Part shown: positions 22,401 to 33,600 of the stretch, in pieces
Position numbering within the stretch: the stretch's first letter is position 1
How the letters are laid out: each line of letters begins with the position of its first letter
DNA from: Diaporthe sp. PMI_573
Lineage: Eukaryota > Ascomycota > Sordariomycetes > Diaporthales > Diaporthaceae
Assembly (NCBI GenBank): GCA_021399435.1
Contig: JAJTUP010000005.1
Coordinates: forward strand, 310,001 to 374,000
Direction of reading: 5' to 3'
DNA: 64,000 nt
Position numbers and translations under genes: made by a program
The notes under the pieces: generated by a model
The model's input: only the letters and a program-made list of their open reading frames with translations
Databases searched by the model: none
Told to the model about the DNA's origin: nothing

Positions 22401-24325
22401 TAGCAGCTTCAAGTTGCTCTACCTTCAAACGCTCTTCACTGTAGAGAATCCACTTCAGCAGCTCATTGAGCTCACCGACATCCTCCGCCGACAACGAGCG
22501 TTGCAGCTCGTTGATGGCTAGTTCATGGCTGTTGACAGATTCTGTCAGTATCCGATGCAACTCCTGAGCTGCCGTCCGTGTGTTCAAAGTACGAGTTGTT
22601 TTGTCCATGGCAAACTTCAACAGGAGATAGCTGCCGTTTACGTTCTGCGGCAGCTTTTCGATGATATCCTCCCTTGCCTTGTAGCGATCCGAGCCGGGTT
22701 TTGTATCCTGTAGCAACCCTCGAGTGTTGAGGCTTTCTTCGATAACGTCGCGCATATCTTGGCTATTATGATGATCCATTTCGATCCTCGACGCGTTCTT
22801 GGCGCCTGGGATGTTAGCAAATATCTCAGCCGTACCGCTTAGTAGTATGCGCGCGCCCCCCGCGCTACCCTCACCCTGGTTTGAGCTAAAGACCCAAGTG
22901 AGCAGCATTCTAGACTGTTTTTCTCGCAGATTCTCGATACCATCGAATATGAGGTAGTATCTGGCGCCCCTTCCATTCACTCCAATTTTCAGTTCCGCCC
23001 ATATGTCGTCAAGACTCCCCGACCCCTTGAGCGCAGTGGGGCCCGCGTCGCATGCTTTGCTCAGAGCATTACGTACGCTGTCGTCAACTCTGGCGATCTG
23101 GAAGGCCATATATTTCAGGGCAGATCTAACGGTGTCCTTGTCCCCTTCAGACGTTTTTGCACTGGCTGAGAAGAAGTAGTGCGCGACGTATGTGCGGTCT
23201 TGTTTCCCTTCCAGGTGCTTCGTAATTACGGCGGTGGCTGTGGTCTTGCCAGAAGACGCAGGACCCAACACGAGAAGCACACGAGGGGTTTCCTCGTCCT
23301 CGGGTCCTGTCCAAGAGCAATATTCCGGGTGTTTTGTGATCCATGGTACCGTGTTCTCGCAGCGTTTCACATAGATATTTGTGCAAGTCTGCGTGGATCT
23401 TGTGTCCAAAAGTACTGTTGGCGGCACATCCAGGTTGTCACGGATCTTTTCGAGGACTTCCTCCGATCAGAATCCACTTTGTACGTCTGCCACTGCTTTT
23501 GTGTCTCTTCAAAAGACTTGCTGAAGACAATGAGGTTCTCGAGAACCTGCATTATGCCGTCCCTTGCTTGTTCCACCATGGCGAGCGTGATGGTTCCCTC
23601 GATGGAGTGTGTCCTTTGGAGAGCTTGCTCAAACTTTGATATCTCCTCATTCAGTTCGACATCTCCCTCAAAGACTGACTTGAAGTTCCCTTTGAATCGA
23701 TACCAGCGGGTGCCCTGACGATACTTGACCACATGCGCACAAAGCTTGACGAAGCTCTCCATGACGCTCTTGATCTCAGGGACGAGAGGGCCCAGCTCGT
23801 TGCCGTCGAGGTTCCGCATTGACTGATATATTGAAAACTGGGACAGAGCTGTCGAGATCTTGCCGAAAACCTCGTTTATGCGTCATGGTAGCGCTTGATG
23901 GACAGGGATGTCGAATACGAAGCACAGCGCATTACTGGTAATGTCGGCCACCCCGCCAGGAACGAGTCCCTAGACGCATCCTCAGGTCAGCAAGTCTTCG
24001 GCCAAGGAGAATGCACAATGCAACATACGAGCGATGAGGCTTGAGAAGCGAGGCCGACAATCACTTTCAGCCACTTGAGTGACGTGAGGCCGACTCTTTT
24101 CACCTCATCCCAATCACCCTTCTGCTCTGGACTGTCAACCCGCTTTCCCTGGTTGATATTCTGAATTATTTTCTCCACGTCGTCGAAAGACTTCACATCG
24201 CCTCTAGTAAGCAATGACTTGCCACAGATCTTTTCAAAACTCTTCGCCGCGTCGTGCCAGATTCCCATCATGACTGTTTCTCCTCCGAGTGGTCTGGTCT
24301 CCATCGTTTCGGATGACTGTTTCAT
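19407..24325 (-). pseudogene. STAND/NACHT NTPase with Goodbye-like N-terminus and ZZ-like C-terminus, disrupted
   Basis: Fungal NLR-type protein. Exon 1 (24325-24029) and the next exon resemble the fungal STAND Goodbye domain (IWHDAAKSFEKICGKSL). The NACHT core has Walker A GPASSGKTT near 23264-23239 and Walker B-like YYLIFDGIENL. Introns at 22398-22341 and 21524-21429 are clean. TPR-like helices follow (ASLHLLLGEYSHEADDAQKAADHY). The C-terminus has a Cys/His cluster (FHCLYCSKIDFCGGCLERL, then KHRWLRMPPF) like a ZZ-type zinc finger. Three lesions are seen: in-frame TGA at 23885-23883, a one-base-deletion-like frameshift near 23461, and in-frame TAA at 20783-20781. The protein frame and motifs continue beyond each. 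NLR proteins of this kind sense non-self and trigger incompatibility or defence. It is most likely a decayed copy, but unrecognised introns or assembly errors could explain one of the lesions. Confidence 0.82.
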
Positions 24326-26271
24326 AGCTAAGCAAGAAGATGAAGTAACGTTATGCTGGTACGATAAGTAGACAAGATAAGCGAAACAGGCGTATCACAT
24401 GTCGTCCGGGGGCTAGGCACGGCCACGAGAATTCAGCGTGAAGAGCAAGCGTGCTGGTTCAGGCTGGAGGGTAGCAATACGACTGTAGGGTGTGATGCAA
24501 CGACTGTTTTCTGTAGAACGCAGGATTTTCCCAGTAGGCCTCATGGCACGATCTTTTCTTCTTGTAGCCTGCTGGCTCACGAGCACTTTCGGGAAGAAGG
24601 AAATATCAATTAATTCCGATCTGATACGTGATCCCCTGCGAGGTGAGGCTGCCGCCGAGACCTTGGCGCCGCCGCGAAAAAGCCGTATTTTTGCGGGAAG
24701 CAAGGCTGTATGTGGAACACGTCGACAGTGGCGTTTCTCAAAAGATGCTACGTGCAGAGTAACAGTAAGATCATATTGCATGATCACGCTCTGGTCGCCG
24801 ATATTAGAGTCAGCCGATTGGGTCCTTAGGCAGGTTCGCGCAGATGGCGCTTACTCATATCATGCCAACATCATCCGCGCCGAGACTATCGACGAGGACG
24901 ATCTGACCGACGTTCCACCACTCTGTGATCGCAATGATTTAATAAAGACTGGTCTTGGTATGGCAACAGTCCTGTGGTGGTCACAAGACCTCGACTGTGG
25001 GTGCGTCTGGATATAAACGAGCCTATATTTCCTTATATCTCACCAGATTCACAGATGAGATGGTGACGGTCTCACAGGTCCCATTTGGAAATTACCACAG
25101 TCAGTATTTCACATATCCCCACCAGGAGAAGCTTTCGCAAACTTCAGCCCCATCCCACGTTCCCCTCCCCGCCCCCACACCTGATGTGCATTAGTCCTCA
25201 TGCTGTGCGACAATGGTGACGAATTTACAGCATCTGCAAAAGGCAGATCAAGGAGAAGAAATGTGTTCTTTGATTATTGAACGTTCGGGAGCGAGGCTCG
25301 GTACTATCAAGCATTCCTGCATGTAGTTACGCCCCATCTCTCCTAACAGACTCTTGGCAGGATTTCGTGTCAATCCATTTATTCAAGTCAGAGTGGCTCA
25401 CTATATCTATCCATCGGTATTATCATCAGCGTTATCCTCCCTGGATAATTGATACAATGGTAAGATATGCTAGAAAACAATGATGGGCGCAGGGTGCAGC
25501 TGAAACCACGGCATGTTCTGGGGCACTGCATAAAATCAGTTTCCAACTTCGATTTGGCTTACGTGCTTCACCGTATTTTGAAGTTGCACAAATCGGGCTT
25601 CACGGTGGTATTACTGTGAGGCTGGCCACTCCGCAAGGATCACTGTGGGCAAGCTCACGGCCAGAGCGAATGGCAGAGCCGCCAGAGTTCCTACTGCCGG
25701 GCGGCCGGACCACCCACTTGCCTCTGCCCAGGCTCCTCTCGATGTTAAAGAGCAGAAACACATCCTTGGCAAGTAGTGGCTCGAACTGTCTCGGGCTCGG
25801 GCCGGGGAGACGTCCCCACCGCTTGGTCGGGTGGCCGCGGCGATCTTGAGCAGGTAAGTGCGTCAATGAAATCGCATGGGCGCCTATATTGGCCTAGCAC
25901 AAGAGCACCTTGATGCCTTCAAATCGAAATTTAGCCTCGCAAAGCTATACCCTCTGTCTGGAACATTTCAAGCGCCCGGGAATGCATAAGACTATGCTGG
26001 CAAGGCTAGATATTTGAAGGATCTTCCTAGAGATGGCATTGTCTCACACATGCTCCGTCAATGACAAAATCCTTGAGTGTAGTACACGCTTGACACCACC
26101 ATCCCAATGTGAGATCACTGCGACGAGGCAAAGCTATGGGAAGTCAACCACAGTCCAGGGCTCAACGTAATGCTGAATTTCCCCGGCTGGCGCTAGGAGT
26201 TGCATTTGCGAGCTGTCTTATCCGCGCCGTTTTTGGTTCCTGCCAGAGTACCGAGCCACCAGCAATCGGTG
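24326..26271. other. Intergenic region between STAND and HET genes
   Basis: Nearly 2 kb without a convincing gene. A 174-codon plus-strand frame at 24492-25016 has no motif or splice context. The interval should contain the STAND promoter and the 3' end of the HET gene. No repeat or transposon end is recognised. Confidence 0.4.
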
Positions 26272-28935
26272 TCATTCCAATGTGATAGACTCCCATTCCA
26301 CATCAGGCTTCACAGCATGTTCGCCAAACATGATACCATGGACGTAAGCCTCCCCAATCAAATTATACCTCCCACCAGAGCTGTGCCGCAAAAGAAAAGG
26401 GATAGAAGATCCAGCGATAACAACTATCAAATCGCCAACAGAAAGCCTGGAATCTCCACAGCCAACATGGCCCGTGTCAGCCATAAAAAGTCTACGTTTA
26501 TCCATGGTAGCCCCTATCCGATCCCTAAACTTTTGAGTCTCATCGGTCTCGATATCCATTTGACTAACGGAGGATCGAGCTGAAAGATCCTGCAGTCTCC
26601 CCATGTCCCACATAGCCGTCATAGTCCCAACAAAATCCGAGTTATCAACGTTGCCGACCGCCATATCATCAAACACCTGTCCAAAAGCTTCCATGTACAA
26701 CCTTTCGAACTCGGCGGCGTACTTGGGAGAAGCTGGCGAGATACCGTCTATCACGTCAGCTATGACCGTTCTCCAAAGGACTTCAAACCGGCTTTGGCCT
26801 TCTGGGTGGCTGAGATAGGTAGGTGGAAGCAGCTTTGAGAATTCCAGAAACTGCCTAAAGTTCGCTTTGAGAGGCTCATCGCTAGTATATTCAGGCTCTT
26901 CGTGATCTGTGTCCTTTATCTTGCCAACGACGCTGACTTGAACGCCCAGATGTCGCCCGTACCGCATGGCTGGTGGTGGAATTTCCCGGCGCGCCCCGCC
27001 GTTAGCGAGCCAGCCGATCCCAGGGTTTTCCTTCTGGTGGCCTTTCAAAGAAAGGAAGCGAGGTGATTGGGATAGGTCAGGAACCCACGATGGTAAGTCG
27101 TGCTCATTATCAAGGGAAATGTGCCCAGCCATTGACAACAAATCCAAGCTGGCATGAGTTAAAACTGTAAACCAGGCCGCTTCGCAGTAAACCTCGCACA
27201 CAGACTTCCTGTAGTCCGGCTCAAGCACCCTGCGGTCCTGAACAGTGTTTGGGGTCCTGTATATGTCTCTATTGACCAACGATGCCAATGCATATACTTT
27301 ATCTCTCAAGTTACCACAGAGGGTGTTCCGGCTGAGTTTCCAGAGGTCCAGTAACTCAGAAACCTTATCCACCGGCACAGCGTTGTTGGTGAAGGAATTC
27401 TTGTCGTTGGCGAGGATGTCGGGATCCAGCACCTTGATTCTCATGACCTGAGCAATCACCCCTGTGAAGTCGGCCACTATGCCGTCCCGGCAAGGATGAT
27501 ATCTCAAGTCTGATGGCTCCTTGCTAGACCTTTTAAGTGCAGCGCGTCTTTTGGAAGGGTGATTCACCATCCTCAGCTCGAATTGTGTTGACCCCATCTC
27601 GTGCATGCCGACGTTACTGATTGTTTTACTCAAAAAGTCGAATTGCCGAATATTGATAATGGCATGGATGATAAACCCACCGGGCACAACTACTGAGCCA
27701 CACTGAAAGACAATGTGTGACGAAAGCGTCGCTTCCTGCACTACCCACGACCGCCGAAACCACTGTCGTTGGAAGAGGGCGAAGACAGCGAACCACTTCC
27801 ATGAGTTCATGTCTGGCAGGCCCAACCTGGCAAAGATTTTGTCTCTCTCGAACTTTTCGGAGATGTCGATACCTGCACCACCGCATTGGGTGTTCATGGT
27901 TTGCAGAACGCTGAACGCCTCTCGAGAAAACTGGTCGTTTTCCCCTAGCCATACCCAGGTTGTCACGCTGTTGGTGTATATATCACCCATAATCGATACC
28001 TGCTGGTTCCTCTCCTCGAGATCCTCCTGATTGATGCATATCGCGTCGATCCAGAGCTCTGCAGGGGGCCTGGATTCCTCTACCTCATCGGGCATGCCGT
28101 TCTCTCGCTTGATCTCGTCAAACTTGGCGAGCGCCTGCCGCCATCTCCAGAGAAATCTGTACAGGTTCTCGCCAATCTCTAAAAGCTTTCCGTCACATAC
28201 GATTGGTATGTTTGTACGCGGGGCAGCGTCGCGGTCCATCTCAGAACAAAATACACCAAAGGGGTTTCCCCAGGTGTACGACAGTGTTGCGTAGGGAACC
28301 TTGTCTTCAAGACAAATCGTTCTTGTCGTTATATGTATTGGCGTCTCGGGTGATGCCGAAGTCGATTCCATTCGTACCAGACGGATGGTGTTCTTTGGTG
28401 ATTCCAACTTTGCGTACTTGAACATTTCCCACGGCGTGGTGCCAGACCCTAGTGATGAAGGTGCAATGATCTCAGGAATTGTGACGCTGGGCACCCGCGG
28501 GATATTCCACCGGGCTTCCAGTAGCCTTTTACACATTGACTTCAGCTTGCTGTTCCTGGCTGAATGTCGGATTTCATCTGTGTCCACCTTATCCCAGCGT
28601 GAGTCCAGTGCTTTGACTTCCTTGAGTTTGACCTCAAAATGCTCAGTCACCTCACGGAATGACTTCTGTGCCGACTTGACTGTGGCCCATAGGATTGACA
28701 ACATGGCCTCTTGACCCTGAGTGGAATGCTGGAGAACCAAACTCCTGACATAACCGAGTCGGAGGCTGCTAACGATGGCCTCTGGTGCGGGGTCATTCGC
28801 CTTTCCAGTGTCATCGACAAGCCCTTCTGTTGCTCTACGGTAGTAGTCGGTGATATCACCTATGCTACTTGAGACTTCGAGGGTGATGCCAAGACTGTCT
28901 GAAGGTATTTTGGAGGAGTCCGAGTTGGGCATCAT
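26272..28935 (-). CDS. Large intact HET-domain protein
   Basis: A single exon of 887 codons from ATG 28935. The HET domain is complete: VPYATLSYTWGNP (residues 213-225), LWIDAICINQEDLEERNQQ (294-312) and TTWVWLGEND (325-334). These are the three canonical HET blocks. Later come FRRSWVVQEATLSSHIVFQCG and a C-terminal region ending in short strands typical of this family (GDLIVVIAGSSIPFLLR, NLIGEAYVHGIMFGE). The first 190 residues precede the usual HET start and are helical (LWATVKSAQKSFREVTEHF); they may act as a partner- or sensor-binding module, which is inference. HET proteins work in heterokaryon incompatibility or related death responses. There are no stops or frameshifts, in contrast with the broken relatives at 7.5, 19.4 and 48.9 kb. 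Confidence 0.92.
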   Translation of the reverse strand: MMPNSDSSKIPSDSLGITLEVSSSIGDITDYYRRATEGLVDDTGKANDPAPEAIVSSLRLGYVRSLVLQHSTQGQEAMLSILWATVKSAQKSFREVTEHFEVKLKEVKALDSRWDKVDTDEIRHSARNSKLKSMCKRLLEARWNIPRVPSVTIPEIIAPSSLGSGTTPWEMFKYAKLESPKNTIRLVRMESTSASPETPIHITTRTICLEDKVPYATLSYTWGNPFGVFCSEMDRDAAPRTNIPIVCDGKLLEIGENLYRFLWRWRQALAKFDEIKRENGMPDEVEESRPPAELWIDAICINQEDLEERNQQVSIMGDIYTNSVTTWVWLGENDQFSREAFSVLQTMNTQCGGAGIDISEKFERDKIFARLGLPDMNSWKWFAVFALFQRQWFRRSWVVQEATLSSHIVFQCGSVVVPGGFIIHAIINIRQFDFLSKTISNVGMHEMGSTQFELRMVNHPSKRRAALKRSSKEPSDLRYHPCRDGIVADFTGVIAQVMRIKVLDPDILANDKNSFTNNAVPVDKVSELLDLWKLSRNTLCGNLRDKVYALASLVNRDIYRTPNTVQDRRVLEPDYRKSVCEVYCEAAWFTVLTHASLDLLSMAGHISLDNEHDLPSWVPDLSQSPRFLSLKGHQKENPGIGWLANGGARREIPPPAMRYGRHLGVQVSVVGKIKDTDHEEPEYTSDEPLKANFRQFLEFSKLLPPTYLSHPEGQSRFEVLWRTVIADVIDGISPASPKYAAEFERLYMEAFGQVFDDMAVGNVDNSDFVGTMTAMWDMGRLQDLSARSSVSQMDIETDETQKFRDRIGATMDKRRLFMADTGHVGCGDSRLSVGDLIVVIAGSSIPFLLRHSSGGRYNLIGEAYVHGIMFGEHAVKPDVEWESITLE

Positions 28936-29895
28936 GGTAGTCAGGAGATCCGATAGAGTTCTGCGGTGACTCGTTTTAACCTATCTAGTTTAAAGGGTTG
29001 GGTGATGGGCGTAAGACCTATCTAGTTGATACGAGTGGGTTTAGAGAACCGGCTATGCAGGAAGATGATGCCGAAGTTGAGCATAGGGAGCAGAATTGGG
29101 ACTTGGAAGACAGAATCTGTGCCAAAGCCAACTTGGCATCATACAAGGATGGAATGAGGGGAAGGATGGCAGTGAGTGATTTTGTCAGCAATCCTGCTCC
29201 GTTACAGGTCGTACTACAACATGGCTGTGTATTATTAAGACCAATGAAATGGATTGTCCGCCAGCACTGCCAGCAGGGGTTCTCATAGATTGGCAGATCC
29301 CGCTCGATTGATATATTTGTGTCACATCAGCAGGCAGAACCAAGCGCATTGATAATGATCTGCAGGAGCAGGAGACTTCCCACACGCCTCTCCCTCCAGG
29401 AATTTGGCTAAAATAGCCAGTTCTTGTTCAATAAACAATGTCGATCCGTGTGTACTGTAATTATCTAGCATAAACGTTGTGTCTCGACACGACAAGTCAG
29501 ACCCAATACTCGGCATACATGCTGTTATTTTCGGCACTCGGAACTTTAAGACCCCGTCATGGTTACTGGACAACACACATGTATATAAGAAGAATTCTAA
29601 CTCTACTAATGGCGCAATGCTCAGGTTTCTCATATTCCAGAGTACTCTTCAGATAAGTAGGACTTGACGACTGCTAGCAAGTAAACCACCTAGCCAAAAG
29701 ACCAGTAATTTCCAATCCCTTGGAAATACACCTAGTAGTACACAAGTGCCGTACTGTCACAGTCCGTGCAGTAATATAGATAACACCCGGAGACCCCGGG
29801 AATCCAGACCACATCAATCTCAAACAAGTGTTCAACACAGGTATCTCGCTCTTAAATAAAGGAAAAGAAAATATCACAGTCAGTCCACCAACGCA
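28936..29895. other. Intergenic region
   Basis: About 0.95 kb from the HET start to the end of the small Gly/His-rich gene. Only short unrelated open frames are present. The half next to the HET gene should hold its promoter. Confidence 0.4.
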
Positions 29896-30090
29896 TTAGC
29901 ACCTCCTCCGTCCCATACCGAACCCACCACCGCCCATCCTTGGCCGTCCGTAGCCATGCCCACGTGGTGGCCCGCAGTGTCCCCGGTGTCCTCCGTAGTG
30001 GTGTCTGTTCTCAACAAAGACTGGGCGTGCGCCGTAAGATGGCGCACAGTGGGCCGCGCGCCGGCGGGATCCTCCGAATCCAAAGCACAT
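29896..30090 (-). CDS. Tiny Gly/Arg/His-rich protein
   Basis: ATG 30090 opens 64 codons: an MCFGFGG start, then RHHYGGHRGHCGPPRGHGYG and a GGGGFGMGRRRC end. Many filamentous fungi have small proteins beginning MCFG, with a Cys at position 2 that could be lipid-modified; no function is established. Codon use is G/C-rich at third positions, unlike the flanking AT-rich DNA, and a long leader with pyrimidine and TTTG-rich tracts precedes it, both of which support a real gene. The alternative overlapping frame (ATG-less, Asp/Thr-rich) looks like a shadow. The call rests on composition and the family-like start only. Confidence 0.55.
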   Translation of the reverse strand: MCFGFGGSRRRAAHCAPSYGARPVFVENRHHYGGHRGHCGPPRGHGYGRPRMGGGGFGMGRRRC

Positions 30091-33000
30091 GTTTGGTTTG
30101 TGGGAGTTGATGGGAATGTTTTGTTGGTTCTGTGCGTTTGTTGACTACCGTGTGAAGAGCTGTCTAGACTGTTGTCAGCGGATTGACATCAAACTGTAGG
30201 CGAGTGATAGGACGAGCGAACCTTTGCTGCAGTAATCTCTTAGTGCGATTTGTTAGGGTGGTTGAAGTGATTGGGTGGTTTTTTGTTTTGCGAATTTGTA
30301 GTGACAGACTTGTTTGTCGTTCTGAACCTCAAGTTTATATGAACAAGAGATGAGGCTGTTAGATGTGAGATGATTTGATCCCAATCATTTCGATAATATG
30401 AAAGGATCATGGTGATTTATATACATCCCCAAGTCATACAAAGAACTCATGTTTACATAGCCTCAGCCGCGCACGCTAGTTCCAGAGGCGTACCCCTACG
30501 TCATTCCGGCCCTGGCACCCGTCATGGCGGCGATTTTGCCAGGGACGCCGAGCCTGGCCCGATGAGGCTTGGCCGGCGAGTCGGCGCCGTCTGCCCAGGG
30601 AGCCCGCCTGCTCGGCACTGGACGTCCCCCTACTGATTAGAGTTTTGGGACCCTGATTATGTCGTCAACCGCCTAGTCTATCTAGTCCCGTGGTTGTGGT
30701 TGGGATTGGGCTAGGTTGGAATCGGTCTGGCCGGTCGCGGCTCAGCCCTCAAAGGGAACATGCTTGGCACGCGAGGATTATCCTGGAGTTCGATTGACGG
30801 CGTGGAGTGATTTCTCTGCTTTGGCAAACATGGTATGACGGCGTCCCCTCCAAGATGGTACCCACCACGCAACAGAGTCGGATAACCGTGCCGGCTGGGT
30901 CGAAGGCTACGCACCACACAACGCACGACAGAACGCATTCACTCTGGCAAAAGAATCTTGATTCGAGCCATTGTTCTCCCGCCCGAAATCCGTCAGCCCA
31001 GCAAAACCAACAAGCCTAGACCCTTTCGCGCGCCCGCACCCCAAGACGCCATCAAGAACCGGACCCAGACCGGCTTGCGCAAATATCTCCTGGTCCCCGC
31101 CATATGCCCATCATGCCAGACCATCGCCCCAAGAAGCGCGTCTTCTCTGGACTTATTAGACCCAGCCCCGTTCCCGCGTGGCGACCGCATCACCATGCGC
31201 AGCACTAAGTGTCCAAGCAAAGCGGGGCCGGGATGAAAAAGGGCCGCCACTTCGAGACGGCGGCTCCGACTCCGAAGCGCCTCATGATGGACTGCCCGTC
31301 TCCGTCGGCGCATGTGCCGTCGCGGCGTGGCTGTGCCCGCACGCACGCACGCGCGTCCCTTTTCCGTGTTCATCCATCCAACCAAACGGATTTAAGTTCC
31401 AGAGCCGAAGGCCGAGAACCATTCTGTGAAATCAAAAGTTCCTCCCTCGACCGAACCCAGAGGAATGCTTTTTGGTGCACACACATAGCTGTACTTATGC
31501 TGCTCCGGCACATATACCCGGTGGTCCCCCAAAAGTGGCCAGCCCTGCCTCAAGTCCCAGGATCTGGGCGGGCCCGCATGGGGTTAGCCAGCGGAGCTCT
31601 CCCCGGTTCCCTCTCCCTAGTGAAGAAAAGGACGCGTGTGTGATCTACCATGCAGATGGGACTTTTGCACCGTAAAAAAACCAACATCCAAGAATAAAAA
31701 AAAGACGCAGCTGAAAATCCCAGGGGATGTCAAAACGCAGCAAAAGAACTCAAAAGTCCCAAGAATAGAAGAAAGTAAATCCCACACCGGTAAAAGGAAA
31801 AAGAAGAATCAGAAACCGCGAGGGAGGGTTTTGGGGGGACGGGCGGGCGGGCGGACATCCGCCCCCTCCCCGGGCCCAGCCCACTCTGCATGCTTTGCTT
31901 GGTTTGGCTTCTACGGGGGGAGAAAAACCAGACGAAACCCTGACGGGCTAGGCGCGGTGGGCTGCCGGCGGGGGGCCTAGAACGCGAAAAAGAATAAACG
32001 GGTAGCAGCAACAAGAACTGAAAAAAAGCCACCTAAAAAAATTAAACTACAGTAGCGAGATTACATCCCGCAGCGGGTTCCTGGGGGGGTTGCCGGGGGG
32101 CCGGCAGCACCACTACACACCCGCGGGGAACCCTTGGAAGGCGGGAAGGGGGCCGCAGCGGCAGATCATCAATCTGACCCTTCCAATCCCGCAAGGGGGA
32201 AAGATCTGTTTTGACAGGTCATAGGGCTGATCCCTCGCGACACATCTTGCATGGGGTTTGGTTTTCTGGAGTCACGAGCGTTTTCGTTCACACGGGGTGG
32301 GGTGGGGTGTAAAACCAACACCCATCCGCGCGTACACGTGAAAATCTCTGCTCGATGAAACAAAGTTACGATCACGCGCATGTCACACGCATAGCATCAT
32401 ATGATGGGGTTCTCGAACTCTCACATTTCTCGCTTTCCCGCTTCGAGGAGCGGCTATGAACTGAGTGGCTGGGTAGCTAAATCTTCCAGCACATTTCCGT
32501 CAGATCCAATGTCAATCTCGCGCTCTCCCCCGTCGCTGAAGTCCAAGTTCGAAAACCCCCTGTGCATATCAATCCCATCAGGCATGTTGCCAGCTCAGCT
32601 CAGCTCAGCTCAGCTCGCTGCAGATGGGATCACCCTGCTCTCTTCATGAGAAGCATGATACCGCCACGACTATCCTCGCCAAAAACCATCCATCTATGAG
32701 CAAAAGTCGACAGACTGATGGACAAAGGGAAAAGGGGCATTCAAAAAAGTGGATGCCAGGAACTGACGTTGGTCTAGTCCTATGTGGCTTGAAATGAAGA
32801 TGTAAACAAACTCAAGGGGGTATATTGGGGGTATAACATGACGATGACAGTAGTCTTGATGGTGGGTGTCCAAACAGTTCCATCAATCTCTTCCGTGTAA
32901 ACACTCTCTGTAAGGACTCCCCGCCGTAAACCACACAGGAAACAAAAAGAAAAACCCAGAGACAGCTGAGGCGGTTTACCAGAGCGCTCGGAGAACGCCA

Positions 33001-33600
33001 CAGTCATATGCAAAGACCAGTCTGATGAAGCGAGGGGTATGTCCTCCGCGCAAGCGTGGGGACCCAGGATCAACCATTAACCATAAAGCAGAACTCCTCG
33101 CGTAGACCGTGACCGTAACCAACCGCGAAGCTGTCCGCGACCGTGAAAAATATGCAAAGTGGAGACCCGAGAAAACGTGGAGAGGAGTGGTGAGACGGAA
33201 CTCGAGCAAGATGTTGTGATCTTGCTGTGTTGTTTGTGATGTGTTGTGACGTCGGCGTGTTGTGGTCTCGTGCTCCGGGTATCTTGTGTAGTTGTCTCGT
33301 GTGCCGTGTTGTGTATATCGCGTGTATGGGAGCCCAACAGAGCAGGACCGCATCGCATGCTGACAAAATTGTGTCGTCCAAAAAGAAAACCCAGATAAAA
33401 CTGCAAGCGCCGGACACATCGTCCTCTAACAAATGACATCGCACCTAAGCGATCCAACAAAGGAAACTGTGGCCGAGGTCTCTGCCTCGAGTCAAGGAAA
33501 GCGGGTGGGATTCCATACATGATCGACTCGGTAGCAGGGTGAGCAAAGCCGAGCTAGCCACCGTAGGAGTCGTTGAGGTGTACATTGTTGGTTCGGTCGT
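30091..33600. other. 3.5-kb gene-poor region
   Basis: No frame here shows a known motif or coding-like splice pattern. It includes A-rich tracts (31674-31800), a run of GGGC repeats (31838-31858), CGCA repeats (31347-31363) and five CAGCT units (32591-32615). Part should be the 3' untranslated region of the SWIRM gene and the promoter of the tiny Gly/His-rich gene. Confidence 0.4.
32591..32615. repeat. (CAGCT)5 pentanucleotide repeat
   Basis: Five tandem CAGCT units, followed directly by CGCTGCAG. It lies in the gene-poor interval and has no evident coding role. Confidence 0.9.

Noticed and set aside
24492..25016. 174-codon plus-strand open frame between STAND and HET genes
   Set aside because: Composition is irregular, there is no motif and no supporting gene structure.
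32976..33520. Three overlapping minus-strand frames of about 125-147 codons near the SWIRM gene's 3' end
   Set aside because: All three phases are open in the same place, which signals low stop density rather than coding; no motifs.
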